A DNA stretch of 64,000 bases, taken from NCBI RefSeq assembly GCF_009833965.1, contig NZ_CP047165.1:1922001-1986000 (forward strand). Reading direction: 5' to 3'. The stretch comes from Pelistega ratti. GTDB taxonomy: Bacteria; Pseudomonadota; Gammaproteobacteria; Burkholderiales; Burkholderiaceae_B. The translations under genes and the position numbers were made by a program. Under the pieces are notes generated by a model. The model had not been told where the DNA came from, ran no database searches, and was given only the letters and a program-made list of their open reading frames with translations. Below, piece by piece: positions 40,416 to 48,851 of the stretch; the stretch's first letter is position 1, and each line of letters begins with the position of its first letter.

Positions 40416-40569
40416 ATGACAAACAAAGGTAACAAAGCAAATCAAATTGCTAAAGAGGTAGGTATTCAAGCCGAGTTAGTAAAAAAGTTCCGATGTATTT
40501 GTTAGACATCCAAAAACTAGAGAACTAATTCCAATTCAAGGTACATTTAAAGTAATAGGAGTTCGCTAA
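40416..40569 (+). pseudogene. frameshifted C-terminal tail of a polymorphic toxin
   Basis: One frame (40416-40505) reads MTNKGNKANQIAKEVGIQAE and soon stops. If one C near 40490 is skipped, it continues in the next frame as FDVFVRHPKTRELIPIQGTF to TAA at 40567-40569. Such Gly/Asn/Lys-rich ends are common at the extreme C terminus of toxin domains in Rhs and CDI proteins. The stop abuts the ATG of the next gene with no spacing (TAAATG), exactly as toxin and immunity genes are arranged. The toxin family is not identified. Confidence 0.5.
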
Positions 40570-40899
40570 ATGAGTAATTTTATCTTATATGATTATGCTG
40601 CTTTATTATCAGCTAACCCTAATAAGTGGTGGCAAGATTATATTATCAATTCAACAAATATTTTGTTTAAATTTTTATATAAGGAAAATTTAATATCCGT
40701 ATTTCCTTTTGATGAAAATGGAAATGTTATAGAAAATTTTATATTAAATAGTTGTGATGTTGATAGTGCATGTATTGAGTTATTTCGAAAAAGTGTCCCT
40801 AATTGGAGAAAGGCTCACGATCGTGGAACACCTATTGAAAAGATCACTATTCTAGAAAAAGGGCTAGCCAAAATTAGAACTGCTAATAGTTTAAAGTAA
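40570..40899 (+). CDS. putative immunity protein, unknown family
   Basis: A 109-residue soluble protein, MSNFILYDYAALLSANPNKW at the start, with a Trp-rich N-terminal half and a charged C terminus. I do not recognise the family. Placement directly after a decayed toxin tail (stop and start touching) and inside the cassette island makes an immunity role the best inference. The frame is intact, with a weak ribosome site in AATAGGAG upstream. Confidence 0.6.
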   Translation: MSNFILYDYAALLSANPNKWWQDYIINSTNILFKFLYKENLISVFPFDENGNVIENFILNSCDVDSACIELFRKSVPNWRKAHDRGTPIEKITILEKGLAKIRTANSLK

Positions 40900-40916
40900 T
40901 AAAATCTTAATGGTAG

Positions 40917-41042
40917 ACAAATTGGCTAATACAATCAGTGTATATCTGTAGGAATTTCAGTAGAAGTGAGCGACCAGACGCATTAACTGATTTCTATAAA
41001 ACAACAGGAGGCAAATACGCTGAAGCTACTAGTGCTTTTTAA
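40917..41042 (+). pseudogene. second toxin C-terminal remnant
   Basis: A short open stretch in one frame ends FSRSERPDALTDFYKTTGGK plus a few residues and a stop at 41040-41042. It has no start codon and no upstream domain. The hydrophilic ending resembles nuclease-type toxin tails, but no family is assigned. It is followed 27 bases later by a broken immunity-like gene. Confidence 0.4.
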
Positions 41043-41069
41043 GCAACATCCAAACTTGAGGTAAATAGT

Positions 41070-41284
41070 ATGATTATTGGTTATGAATTAAACGGAATAG
41101 ACAACCACTCTTATTTTTTTGATAATGCGCCTAATAATATTTTTTGTAATATTTGTGGGAGCTGTATAGATAGAAAATATTTGGAAATTTTAATGAGTTA
41201 TTAACAACTAAATATGTAAATGACCTAAGATCTCAAACCATAGATTTTATAAAAGCTAGTAATATTATTTCTTGTAGAGGGTAA
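41070..41284 (+). pseudogene. frameshifted short gene, probably an immunity remnant
   Basis: ATG 41070 opens MIIGYELNGIDNHSYFFDNA and a CNICGSC cysteine pair, then meets a stop at 41202-41204. A one-base shift near 41186 restores a frame reading NFNELLTTKYVNDLRSQTID to a stop at 41282-41284. The two halves together would give about 71 residues, still short, so an internal deletion is also likely. The CxxC start suggests a small zinc knuckle. No family name is offered. Confidence 0.5.
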
Positions 41285-41288
41285 AATT

Positions 41289-41906
41289 ATGAATAACGAA
41301 TATTACAGCGATGTTGTTGAATATGATCAAAACTATTTAGGGCGTATAGGCGGAAATATTCCAGAGTCACTAATTTCAATGGTAAGTACAGAGTATTATT
41401 TTTATGCAACCCTACCATATCCAAACAAAGAAAGAATAATGTTTTCTATTTTTACACCTAAAAATTTTGAAGTAATGAATGATAAAAATATTTACCCTGA
41501 CTGTTCGATTAAAGTTATAACACATGTATTCAGTCCAGAAAGTCTAGAACCATTATTTAATAATCCAGACCTAACTCGCATGTCTATCACCAGCTATAGT
41601 ACATTAGAAAGTAACTATTATTCTGTACGAGAAGAGAACCAAAAAAATTTTGATTTTGGTGATGACTTTGAAGAGTTAGATGAACCATATCATTCTATTG
41701 TTATTGGAAGAAAACCGATGCTGATTCAAGAAGATGATATATATACGTATGCCCTCAATAAAGATGACTATACATTCTTTATGCAAATTGATGAATCAGG
41801 AATGCCTAGTGATTTATTTAGGAAAAATTATATTTTTGGGTATGGTGCATTGTATTTGTATATGAATCCTAAGAAAGAAATTATTGCGGGATTTTGGCAA
41901 AATTAA
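41289..41906 (+). CDS. putative immunity protein, DUF1963/YwqG-like
   Basis: A 205-residue acidic, Tyr-rich protein with no signal peptide. The C-terminal part, GRKPMLIQ, then FFMQIDESG and FGYGALYLYMN, follows the pattern of DUF1963/YwqG proteins (G-P-IQ, LLQID, WGDxGxLYFFI). DUF1963-type proteins have been proposed as immunity proteins in toxin loci. The assignment is by pattern memory only. The frame is intact with AGAGGG before the ATG. Confidence 0.6.
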   Translation: MNNEYYSDVVEYDQNYLGRIGGNIPESLISMVSTEYYFYATLPYPNKERIMFSIFTPKNFEVMNDKNIYPDCSIKVITHVFSPESLEPLFNNPDLTRMSITSYSTLESNYYSVREENQKNFDFGDDFEELDEPYHSIVIGRKPMLIQEDDIYTYALNKDDYTFFMQIDESGMPSDLFRKNYIFGYGALYLYMNPKKEIIAGFWQN

Positions 41907-42019
41907 TACCTGTTCACAAAAAAGCAGTGATGCTGTCTGTAGGTTTTAAAACTTTAGTAATGTAGATTTATTCTATACCTAGAGAAATACAAAATAAAAT
42001 ACACAATAGGATTGAAATT

Positions 42020-42496
42020 ATGACTAAAAAGAAATTAGATAAAAAACAAGCAATAGAGGATTTTGACTTATTTTTATTCCACATTGATGACTATCTAGAT
42101 GAATTAGTTGAAAAAGCTGAAAAGTAAGGTTTTAATTTGGATTATTCTTTAGAGAGTCTTATTGATTTGGCAAAATATATAAGAAAAAATAAGATTATTA
42201 ATGACTGACATCATATTGCTGATTTTGCAAATTGTTAGGTCTATTTAGGTGAAGTTTTTAGAAAAAAGGCAGAAAATTCGTATTGGACAGTTGGAATTGA
42301 TGATATAAAAAATATGAATTATGGTTTATATTTTCTAACTGGTTACGATGAGGAAATGTCAGAGTTTATTCCTATTCTTTATGTAAATAATTTTACATTA
42401 AGTAGTATAGAAGATTTAGATAATAAATTTTTTTATGAACTTATTGAGTTTGAGCTAAATCCAGTTATACCAGATTTCGATGATTTTCCCCAATAA
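42020..42496 (+). pseudogene. immunity-like gene with three different in-frame stop codons
   Basis: One uninterrupted frame of 159 codons runs from ATG 42020 to TAA 42494-42496, broken only by TAA (42125-42127), TGA (42206-42208) and TAG (42236-42238). Between the stops the translation stays protein-like, and its last 85 codons read as an acidic, Tyr/Phe-rich domain (NYGLYFLTGYDEEMSEFIPI). No indel is needed. The pattern is that of a gene inactivated by point mutations fairly recently. A 60-codon ORF from ATG 42314 is just its tail. Family unknown. Confidence 0.7.
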
Positions 42497-42517
42497 TTAG
42501 AAATGTAGCAAATAACT

Positions 42518-42979
42518 ATGAAACAAATATATCTAAGAGAAGTGTATCTCAATCCTAATATGAATTTTAATTTAAACTTTAAATTTATTAAATTTTTAAG
42601 AGAAAAACTAAATGAATTTATTTATATTGAAAAGATTCCCTATAGAAAAGGATTTAAAACCGATACTTCGGATTATTCTCTGACATTAAATATAAATTGT
42701 CATGATAAAGAATTTGAAGTAACTGGACCAACTATCTATAGAAAAGACAAAGAAATTGATTCCTATTTAAACATACCGTATAAAGAAATTAGTGATGTAA
42801 AAGAACAGGCTATTTATCTATTAAATTATTTAGAGTTGGGATTAAACAAAATATTACTAGATGATGCCTTTAAATATGATTTAAAGAATACTTTTTCTAA
42901 AATTAACCACGAGGTTGTATCTATTGATGATTCTAGTGAATTATTGATACCATTTAAGTCTTACGAGGGGGAATTGTAA
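42518..42979 (+). CDS. hypothetical protein, probable immunity protein
   Basis: A 153-residue soluble protein beginning MKQIYLREVYLNPNMNFNLN, predicted alternating strands then helices, rich in Asn, Lys and Ile. No family recognised. It sits between the triple-stop pseudogene and the Rhs remnant and uses the same very AT-rich codons as the rest of the island. The ribosome site is weak. An immunity role is inferred only from the company it keeps. Confidence 0.55.
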   Translation: MKQIYLREVYLNPNMNFNLNFKFIKFLREKLNEFIYIEKIPYRKGFKTDTSDYSLTLNINCHDKEFEVTGPTIYRKDKEIDSYLNIPYKEISDVKEQAIYLLNYLELGLNKILLDDAFKYDLKNTFSKINHEVVSIDDSSELLIPFKSYEGEL

Positions 42980-42982
42980 TAC

Positions 42983-43077
42983 TATAAATATGATGCAGTC
43001 GAATTTCAAAAGAATATCCGCAACAGCACCTACGCATTGAATCGCTGTGGGACGGTAACCAAATCGCCTACACCTAA
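42983..43077 (+). pseudogene. fragment of an Rhs/YD-repeat core
   Basis: Immediately after the preceding gene, the sequence reads YKYDA in one frame and, after a small frameshift at about 42997, SRISKEYPQQHLRIESLWDG followed by NQIAYT and a stop at 43075-43077. The order YxYDAxGxRISK ... LWDG..IAY is the hallmark of RHS/YD repeats. The base composition is visibly less AT-rich than the cassettes on either side, which also fits an rhs core. It cannot be functional. Confidence 0.72.
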
Positions 43078-43097
43078 ATATTTAAAAATGATCCAAA

Positions 43098-43640
43098 ATG
43101 AGGAACTACAAAATGTCGGAAATAGTATTAAATTTTATTAAGAAATCTAGACCAAAATTAAAATGTGGCGATGTTTTTTATTATCATATTGATAATAAAT
43201 TCTATTATGAAACCAATTATACTGATTTTAATGTAGATAGGTTTAAAGAAAAAATAATCCTCCGAGATATAATTGCACCTCCTATTATCATAAATAAAAG
43301 AGCATGGACTCAGGGTTATTTTTGTAGTTATACCAACATAAACTTATCTTTTATGAAAGATATCCTAAGTGATTGTCGTTTTGCCTATTTTGATGAATTA
43401 TATGATGTTAATTACAAAATAAAAGATGATCTTCCTGATTTAAAATTAGTTGGGAAAATTGGTTTATTCGGATACGAAGGAGTTCAATATCTTATTCAAA
43501 TAGGGCTAGGGTTATATATTGATAAGGAAGAAATAAACTTTACTTATCGTCAATATCGGGATCTTGAAAAATATATAAAAGGACGTGAAATTCCTTATTG
43601 GTACTATAATGCTATCGGACAAGCTAAAATAAAACCTTGA
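43098..43640 (+). CDS. putative immunity protein, weakly Imm26-like
   Basis: A 180-residue intact frame. RPKLKCGDVFYYHIDNKFYY near residues 18-37 recalls the GDVF-I-L-DG-Y start of Imm26 proteins, and VGKIGLFGYEGVQY near 136-149 recalls their later part. The protein is longer than usual Imm26, so the assignment is tentative. A second ATG at codon 6 may be the true start. It follows the Rhs fragment, as an immunity gene would follow an rhs toxin end. Confidence 0.55.
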   Translation: MRNYKMSEIVLNFIKKSRPKLKCGDVFYYHIDNKFYYETNYTDFNVDRFKEKIILRDIIAPPIIINKRAWTQGYFCSYTNINLSFMKDILSDCRFAYFDELYDVNYKIKDDLPDLKLVGKIGLFGYEGVQYLIQIGLGLYIDKEEINFTYRQYRDLEKYIKGREIPYWYYNAIGQAKIKP

Positions 43641-43741
43641 ATTTTTATCTCTGATAGAGAAAAAGCTAGTTTGTTAGCGTTTGAAAAACTGGAGATATAA
43701 AGATGGCTTTATTGTGTAGGTTTTATAGGAATTTATCTTAG

Positions 43742-43948
43742 GTACTAAAGAATAAAAAAGTAAGCTGTACTAGTTTAATATCTAGAACTAGATAAGAATT
43801 AGCAAGAGATATAACTCTTATGAGAGAAGGAAAATTGGATAGTGTAGAGTGGGTATTTACAAGAAGCCCAACAACAGGGAAAATAGGTCCTACAGCCACT
43901 CTAGAAAGCAAGTTAAATAAATTTGGCATACCTATAATATACAGGTGA
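43742..43948 (+). pseudogene. C-terminal tail of a nuclease-type polymorphic toxin
   Basis: After a stop at 43793-43795 the frame reads ELARDITLMREGKLDSVEWV and then FTRSPTTGKIGPTATLESKL to a stop at 43946-43948. Endings of the form VEW-FxxSPxTGKxGP-----L---GI are typical of restriction-endonuclease-fold toxin domains at the C terminus of Rhs, CDI and related proteins. The frame before the internal stop is also open back to 43742, but the rest of the toxin and any start are gone. The stop lies four bases before the next immunity gene. Confidence 0.7.
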
Positions 43949-43952
43949 TTAA

Positions 43953-44513
43953 ATGAATGATATAAAAAAAATTTTATTACAAGAAGGATATCAGCAGATA
44001 AATAGAACTAATAACTTTTATAAGTTAAATAATGATTTTTATATGGTTGTTTATCTTCAACGAAAATCAGATGGGAGTTTGTATTTTTTTAATGTTGGCA
44101 TTCATCCAATGTTTCTATTTGATAGTACAAATGATGTTATTGAAGAAGTTGATTGTGCGCTAAGAACTAGAATTGGAATGTTGAGCGTTGTTGAATCAGA
44201 GCGAAAAGAAAATTTAAGTAAATTATTAAATGATTTACATCAATTTTCTACTCATTATTCAAACTATAAATCTATTTTTATTAGCCATAATCCTAATGAT
44301 TTAACCTCCGAAGATAAAATCTTAAATGAATTCTCAATAACACAGGTGAATTTGTGTAAATTATATGTTGAGTATTATGATTTTTTAAATAATAAAGATA
44401 CAGCATTGCTCTTCGCAAATTATGGGTTATCTATTGCACCTAAACTTGCAGTAATCCCTAAAAAGTTTTTTAAAGAATATATTAGGCTATATACTCAATT
44501 TGAAAATGAGTAA
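43953..44513 (+). CDS. DUF4304-like putative immunity protein
   Basis: A 186-residue intact frame. The N terminus has the DUF4304 pattern: a GYQQINRTNNFYKLNNDFYM start, then VVYLQRKSDGSLYFFNVGIH, and the DCALRTRIG segment. DUF4304 proteins are frequent orphan immunity genes. It lies four bases behind a nuclease-type toxin tail, so it is the likely cognate immunity gene. The C-terminal half is helical and Leu-rich. Confidence 0.65.
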   Translation: MNDIKKILLQEGYQQINRTNNFYKLNNDFYMVVYLQRKSDGSLYFFNVGIHPMFLFDSTNDVIEEVDCALRTRIGMLSVVESERKENLSKLLNDLHQFSTHYSNYKSIFISHNPNDLTSEDKILNEFSITQVNLCKLYVEYYDFLNNKDTALLFANYGLSIAPKLAVIPKKFFKEYIRLYTQFENE

Positions 44514-44616
44514 AAATCTACCCTAATTACTAGACTATATCCACAATGACTTTCTGACTTACAAATCATTTCATACTTATTTGATGAGTATTGTTACTTC
44601 TTTCCCGCTGATTTTA

Positions 44617-45420
44617 TCATTTTGCCCAATTAAAATAATCCTTTGGGAAAAAAATTATCTTGTCAATTTCTTCAACACCTACATCAATATTAAGTAGTAA
44701 TGCCAATACCGCACTTTCAAATGACCAATAGCCGAAAAATAATTTCCCCTTATTGCTTCGATGGTAATCATACCAATAGGTATCTTTATTACTCTTATAC
44801 CAACTTTTAAGATACTTTTTCAGCAATTCCCTTTTTTTATTTGCATCTGCTTCAATCATTTCGGGAATTAAAGGGTAAACGGATTTCGGGAAAAGGGCTT
44901 TTTCTTCAACTTGCACTTGCCCTTGATAACCCACTAAATCTAAAAAGGCTTTCATCGGTTTATCCACAAAAGGCAAATCAGTATGTTCATCTTCCGAACC
45001 AATCCATGTAGGAATAATTTGAAGATATTCTGGACTATCCGATAACACGGCTAAACTTAATAGCCAAAGGATATAAATATAACTGTCTGCTTCCCATAAA
45101 TATAATTTTTCTTTGGGAAAATCTTGACTAAAATGTTTTTCAAAGCGAGCTAACATAGATTTTGTTTCTTCTGTAATCTCGTTCATCTCAATACCAGCAG
45201 AATATTTTAGCTGCATAAATTCTAAATGATTAGAAATTTGTCGCCAACTTAATCCTCTATAATAAACATAAACCGCTTCTTCCCCTCTATTTTGGATATA
45301 TTCAGGTGGAATAATGGAGAAAACATCTTCTTCTTTATCTTCTAAGAAATAAGGATATAGATAGTTAAATTTTTCTTCTGTTATAAAAGCGGTTCGTTTT
45401 TTTATTTCAAATTCACTCAT
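44617..45420 (-). CDS. PoNi-type immunity protein (DUF1911-like)
   Basis: A 267-residue protein on the strand opposite to the rest of the island. The C-terminal part, WYDYHRSNKGKLFFGYWSFE followed by SAVLALLLNIDV and FFPKDYF, is the DUF1911/PoNi signature (GYWsfE-A with a terminal YP-D motif). PoNi proteins protect against PoNe DNases. No PoNe toxin is present nearby, so it is an orphan. An AGAGGAT ribosome site precedes the ATG. It marks the right boundary of the island next to trmB. Confidence 0.8.
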   Translation of the reverse strand: MSEFEIKKRTAFITEEKFNYLYPYFLEDKEEDVFSIIPPEYIQNRGEEAVYVYYRGLSWRQISNHLEFMQLKYSAGIEMNEITEETKSMLARFEKHFSQDFPKEKLYLWEADSYIYILWLLSLAVLSDSPEYLQIIPTWIGSEDEHTDLPFVDKPMKAFLDLVGYQGQVQVEEKALFPKSVYPLIPEMIEADANKKRELLKKYLKSWYKSNKDTYWYDYHRSNKGKLFFGYWSFESAVLALLLNIDVGVEEIDKIIFFPKDYFNWAK

Positions 45421-45536
45421 TTGTAATCCTCTCTGTTTTTGATAGTTTTTATCTTTATCGATATTAAGAAAAAAAGCTATGCTTAATAAATAAGGAATTA
45501 AACATAGCCTTTTATGGTTGTATATAGTATAAATTC

Positions 45537-46286
45537 CTATACTTTTTTAAATACAACATCCCATGAATGATGTCCTAGTCTAAATCCTCGTGTTTCAAAT
45601 TTAGTCTGAGGACGATAATCAGGTTTAGGGGCAAAGCCTTCTGCGGTATTTTCTAATAAAGGCTCTTCACTAAGTACCGCTAACATTTGCTCTGCATAAT
45701 TTTCCCAGTCTGTGGCACAGTGAATATATCCTCCCTTTTTTAACCGTTGGGCAAGGAGATGCACAAAAGGTGCTTGAATTAAGCGGCGCTTATGATGACG
45801 CTTTTTAGGCCAAGGATCGGGAAAATAAATATGGATACCAGCTAGGCTGTCTAGTGGAATCATATGGTTAATGACATCAACGGCATCATGCTGGATAATG
45901 CGAACATTATTTAATTGGCTATTCTCAATACGATTAAGCATAGCACCAACACCCGCATTAAAAACTTCTACCCCTAAGAAGTTTTCTTCATGACGTAACT
46001 GGGCTATTTTTTCAGTGGTTTCACCCATACCAAAGCCAATTTCTAGTATGGTAGGGGCATGACGCTGAAATACCGTATCAAAATGAAGCAATTCTGCGTG
46101 ATATGGTATTGCCCATTTTTGCATTAGGGTATCAAGTGCTTGTTGTTGCCCCGGCGTAATATGTGCTCGGCGGTGTACAAAGCTACGAATTCGACCAAAG
46201 TTAGGGTGCTGATGTGTAGAGGATTCGGTTTCCTGTAAATTTTTATCGTCAACAGCAGAGGTGGTTCCCTGAAGTTCTTTACTCAT
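45537..46286 (-). CDS. trmB: tRNA (guanine-N7-)-methyltransferase
   Basis: A 249-residue SAM-dependent enzyme modifying G46 of tRNAs. The SAM motif is [12 protein letters not shown] (about residues 76-87), and the catalytic/tRNA-binding [19 protein letters not shown] follows. An N-terminal extension of about 20 polar residues precedes the conserved [11 protein letters not shown]. It follows metG by 11 bases on the same strand. Confidence 0.95.
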   Translation of the reverse strand: MSKELQGTTSAVDDKNLQETESSTHQHPNFGRIRSFVHRRAHITPGQQQALDTLMQKWAIPYHAELLHFDTVFQRHAPTILEIGFGMGETTEKIAQLRHEENFLGVEVFNAGVGAMLNRIENSQLNNVRIIQHDAVDVINHMIPLDSLAGIHIYFPDPWPKKRHHKRRLIQAPFVHLLAQRLKKGGYIHCATDWENYAEQMLAVLSEEPLLENTAEGFAPKPDYRPQTKFETRGFRLGHHSWDVVFKKV

Positions 46287-46297
46287 ATTATTTACCC

Positions 46298-48373
46298 TTA
46301 ACGTACTCGCATACCCGGTGTTGCCCCTGTAAATGGCTCAAGTACATAGATACCGGGGTTGTTTTTCTCGTCTGCATCACTAGCTGCCAATACCATTCCT
46401 TCTGAAATACCGAATTTCATTTTGCGTGGGGCAAGATTGGCGACCATTACAGTGAGTTTACCAATCAGATCCTCAGGTTTATACATAGATTTAATACCAG
46501 AGAAAACATTACGGTAACGACCTTCTCCAACATCTAAAGTGAGTTGAAGTAGTTTGTCAGAGCCTTCTACATAGCTACAGTCAATGATTTTAGCGATACG
46601 CAAATCAATTTTAGCAAAATCGTCAATTTTGATGGTATCGGCTATCGCTTCACCACCCGGTTTGGGTGTTTCTACAATAGGAGCAGGTGCTTCTAATAAA
46701 GCATCAACTTGTTTTTCATCGACACGTTGCATGAGATGTTTAAATGGTGCAATATGACGAGGAAGATCCGTGGCATCAGACCATATAAAGGTACGGTTAA
46801 TGCCAAAAAGCTCTTGTGCAATACGCTCAGATAAAGCAGGTAATACTGGACTTAATGCAACAGAGAGTGCTTTAAACCCAGCAATAGCACGAGAACAAAT
46901 ATCTTGTAACTGTGCTTTTGTTGCTTCATCTGCTGTACTGATGCCTTTAGCGAGTACCCATGGTTGTGCTTGGTCAAAGGCTTGATTCACACGATCTGCA
47001 TAAGCCATAGCGGTACGGATAGCACGGCTATATTCTCTGGCTTCTAAATCGTTGCTAACGCTTTGAATAAGGGTATCAATCTCTTGTTGTAAAGCGTGTT
47101 CATCACCGATATAGGCAAGTTGTCCGCTAAAGTGTTTGCTGATAAAGTTGGCGGCACGACTGGCAATATTAATGTATTTTCCAATTAAGTCTGCATTAAC
47201 ACGTGCGATAAAATCATCAGGGTTAAAATCAACGTCTTCTACTTTGGCATTTAGTTTGGCTGCAATATAATAGCGCATCCATTCTGGGTTCATACCAATA
47301 TCGAGATAGCGTAAAGGAGAGATACCTGTTCCGCGGCTTTTTGACATTTTTTCACCGCTGACAGTAATAAAACCATGTGCACATAATTGATCGGGTGTTT
47401 TGCGACCAGAGAATTTCAGCATGGCAGGCCAGAATAGGGCATGGAAATAGGTAATATCTTTACCGATAAAGTGAATTTGTTCTGTATCGCCATTGGGATC
47501 TAATAAAGCATCAAAATCAATCCCTTTTTTATCACAATAGGCTTTGAGTGAAGCCAGATACCCTACAGGTGCATCTAACCATACATAGAAGTATTTACCT
47601 GTTTCTCCCGGAATTTCTATGCCAAAGTAAGGGGCATCACGCGAAATATCCCAATCATTAAGGTTATTGTTCTCAATACTTTCCCCTAACCATTCACGCG
47701 TTTTACCAAGAACTTCACTTTGTAAGTGTGCATACCCAAATTTACTACTGCCTTGTGTCCATTCATGAAGGAATTGAACGCAACGAGGATCTGAAAGGTT
47801 AAAGAAAAAATGTTCAGATGTTTTTAAAACAGGGGTTGCATTCGTAAGGGTAGAGTAGGGATTAATTAAATCGGTTGGTGCATAAACAGAACTGCATACC
47901 TCACAAGAGTCACCATATTGGTCCTTAGCATGACAGGTAGGGCATTCTCCCTTGATATAGCGATCAGGAAGGAACATTCCTTTTACTGGATCATAAAACT
48001 GTTCAATGGTACGTTGGCTAATAAGCCCATTTTTTTTGAGACTAGTGTAAATAGCACCTGATAATTCGATATTTTCTTTGCTATGCGTGCTATGCCAATG
48101 GTCAAATTTGATATGAAAACCATTTAAATAAGTAGGGCGTTCTGCCGCAATACGGCTAACCAGTGCTTCGGGTGTAATGCCTTCTTTTTCTGCTTTTAGC
48201 ATAATAGGAGCGCCATGAGCATCATCTGCTCCTACAAAATGTACGGTATGACCTGACATACGCATGGCTCTTACCCAAATATCTGCTTGAATATATTCCA
48301 TAATATGACCAATATGGAAAGAACCGTTTGCATAAGGAAGTGCTGTAGTAACAAAGATAGTACGCGTCATCAT
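46298..48373 (-). CDS. metG: methionyl-tRNA synthetase
   Basis: A 691-residue class I synthetase of the long, dimeric type. The HIGH motif is in [12 protein letters not shown], zinc cysteines are CPTC and CEVC in the connective domain, and the KMSKS loop is [13 protein letters not shown]-terminal tRNA-binding OB domain (about 585-691, [16 protein letters not shown]) is present. Two Met codons open the frame; either could be used. It is full length. Confidence 0.97.
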   Translation of the reverse strand: MMTRTIFVTTALPYANGSFHIGHIMEYIQADIWVRAMRMSGHTVHFVGADDAHGAPIMLKAEKEGITPEALVSRIAAERPTYLNGFHIKFDHWHSTHSKENIELSGAIYTSLKKNGLISQRTIEQFYDPVKGMFLPDRYIKGECPTCHAKDQYGDSCEVCSSVYAPTDLINPYSTLTNATPVLKTSEHFFFNLSDPRCVQFLHEWTQGSSKFGYAHLQSEVLGKTREWLGESIENNNLNDWDISRDAPYFGIEIPGETGKYFYVWLDAPVGYLASLKAYCDKKGIDFDALLDPNGDTEQIHFIGKDITYFHALFWPAMLKFSGRKTPDQLCAHGFITVSGEKMSKSRGTGISPLRYLDIGMNPEWMRYYIAAKLNAKVEDVDFNPDDFIARVNADLIGKYINIASRAANFISKHFSGQLAYIGDEHALQQEIDTLIQSVSNDLEAREYSRAIRTAMAYADRVNQAFDQAQPWVLAKGISTADEATKAQLQDICSRAIAGFKALSVALSPVLPALSERIAQELFGINRTFIWSDATDLPRHIAPFKHLMQRVDEKQVDALLEAPAPIVETPKPGGEAIADTIKIDDFAKIDLRIAKIIDCSYVEGSDKLLQLTLDVGEGRYRNVFSGIKSMYKPEDLIGKLTVMVANLAPRKMKFGISEGMVLAASDADEKNNPGIYVLEPFTGATPGMRVR

Positions 48374-48410
48374 GAATAATTTGGTAAAAAAGTAATGTGT
48401 TATTGTAAAC

Positions 48411-48443
48411 GAAAAAAGCTCTCTGGTAGAGAGCTTTCTTTTA
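48411..48443 (-). terminator. terminator of the small membrane-protein gene upstream of metG
   Basis: AAAGCTCTC and GAGAGCTTT form a 9-bp stem with a 4-base loop. On the minus strand it is followed by a run of six T. It lies between the stop of the 95-residue gene and the start of metG, separating their transcripts. Confidence 0.75.
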
Positions 48444-48474
48444 TTATAAGGAATAAGTATAAAGGGATAAAGGT

Positions 48475-48762
48475 TTATTTTATCTCTCTAATCTCGGCAT
48501 CACTCACTTCTTGTTGTGGGCGGCGACTATAATTAGGTTGCTGGAAGCGAGCATTAAATTTTGAACGTGTTTGCTGGGCTCTTGCACGTGATTGTTGCCA
48601 ATAGGAAGCAGCAGAAAATTGTTTCCCTCTAAAAAGACTCATAAAGTACATAGCAATAAGGGTAAAAAGCCCAAACACCAACAATAAAAAAGCAATACCA
48701 AGACCGACTAATGTTAGTATAATAAATAAGACACCTCGGAATAAATTGCTTAAAAAATCCAT
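48475..48762 (-). CDS. small membrane protein of unknown function
   Basis: A 95-residue protein with two closely spaced hydrophobic segments (about residues 8-45) and a basic, Gln/Arg-rich cytoplasmic tail of about 50 residues. I do not recognise a family. It has an independent terminator and starts divergently from mrp. The ribosome site GGAG lies upstream of the ATG, and the frame is free of stops, so it is probably real. Confidence 0.7.
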   Translation of the reverse strand: MDFLSNLFRGVLFIILTLVGLGIAFLLLVFGLFTLIAMYFMSLFRGKQFSAASYWQQSRARAQQTRSKFNARFQQPNYSRRPQQEVSDAEIREIK

Positions 48763-48784
48763 AAAAAACTCCAGTGTTATTAGG

Positions 48785-48812
48785 GTGTTTAAGGACAGAT
48801 GGCATTAAACAC
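48785..48812. promoter_or_regulatory. inverted repeat in a divergent promoter region
   Basis: GTGTTTAA and TTAAACAC form a perfect 8-bp inverted repeat with a 12-base centre between the starts of the small membrane protein and mrp. It could be an operator. No regulator is indicated, and chance is possible in AT-rich DNA. Confidence 0.3.
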
Positions 48813-48851
48813 GTTATGATTAACCAATTTTAACACCTACTTTACTGTATT

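Noticed and set aside
42020..42496. Stop-codon recoding (selenocysteine, pyrrolysine or amber suppression)
   Set aside because: Three different stop codons occur in one frame, no associated recoding element is seen, and the neighbourhood is full of decayed genes.
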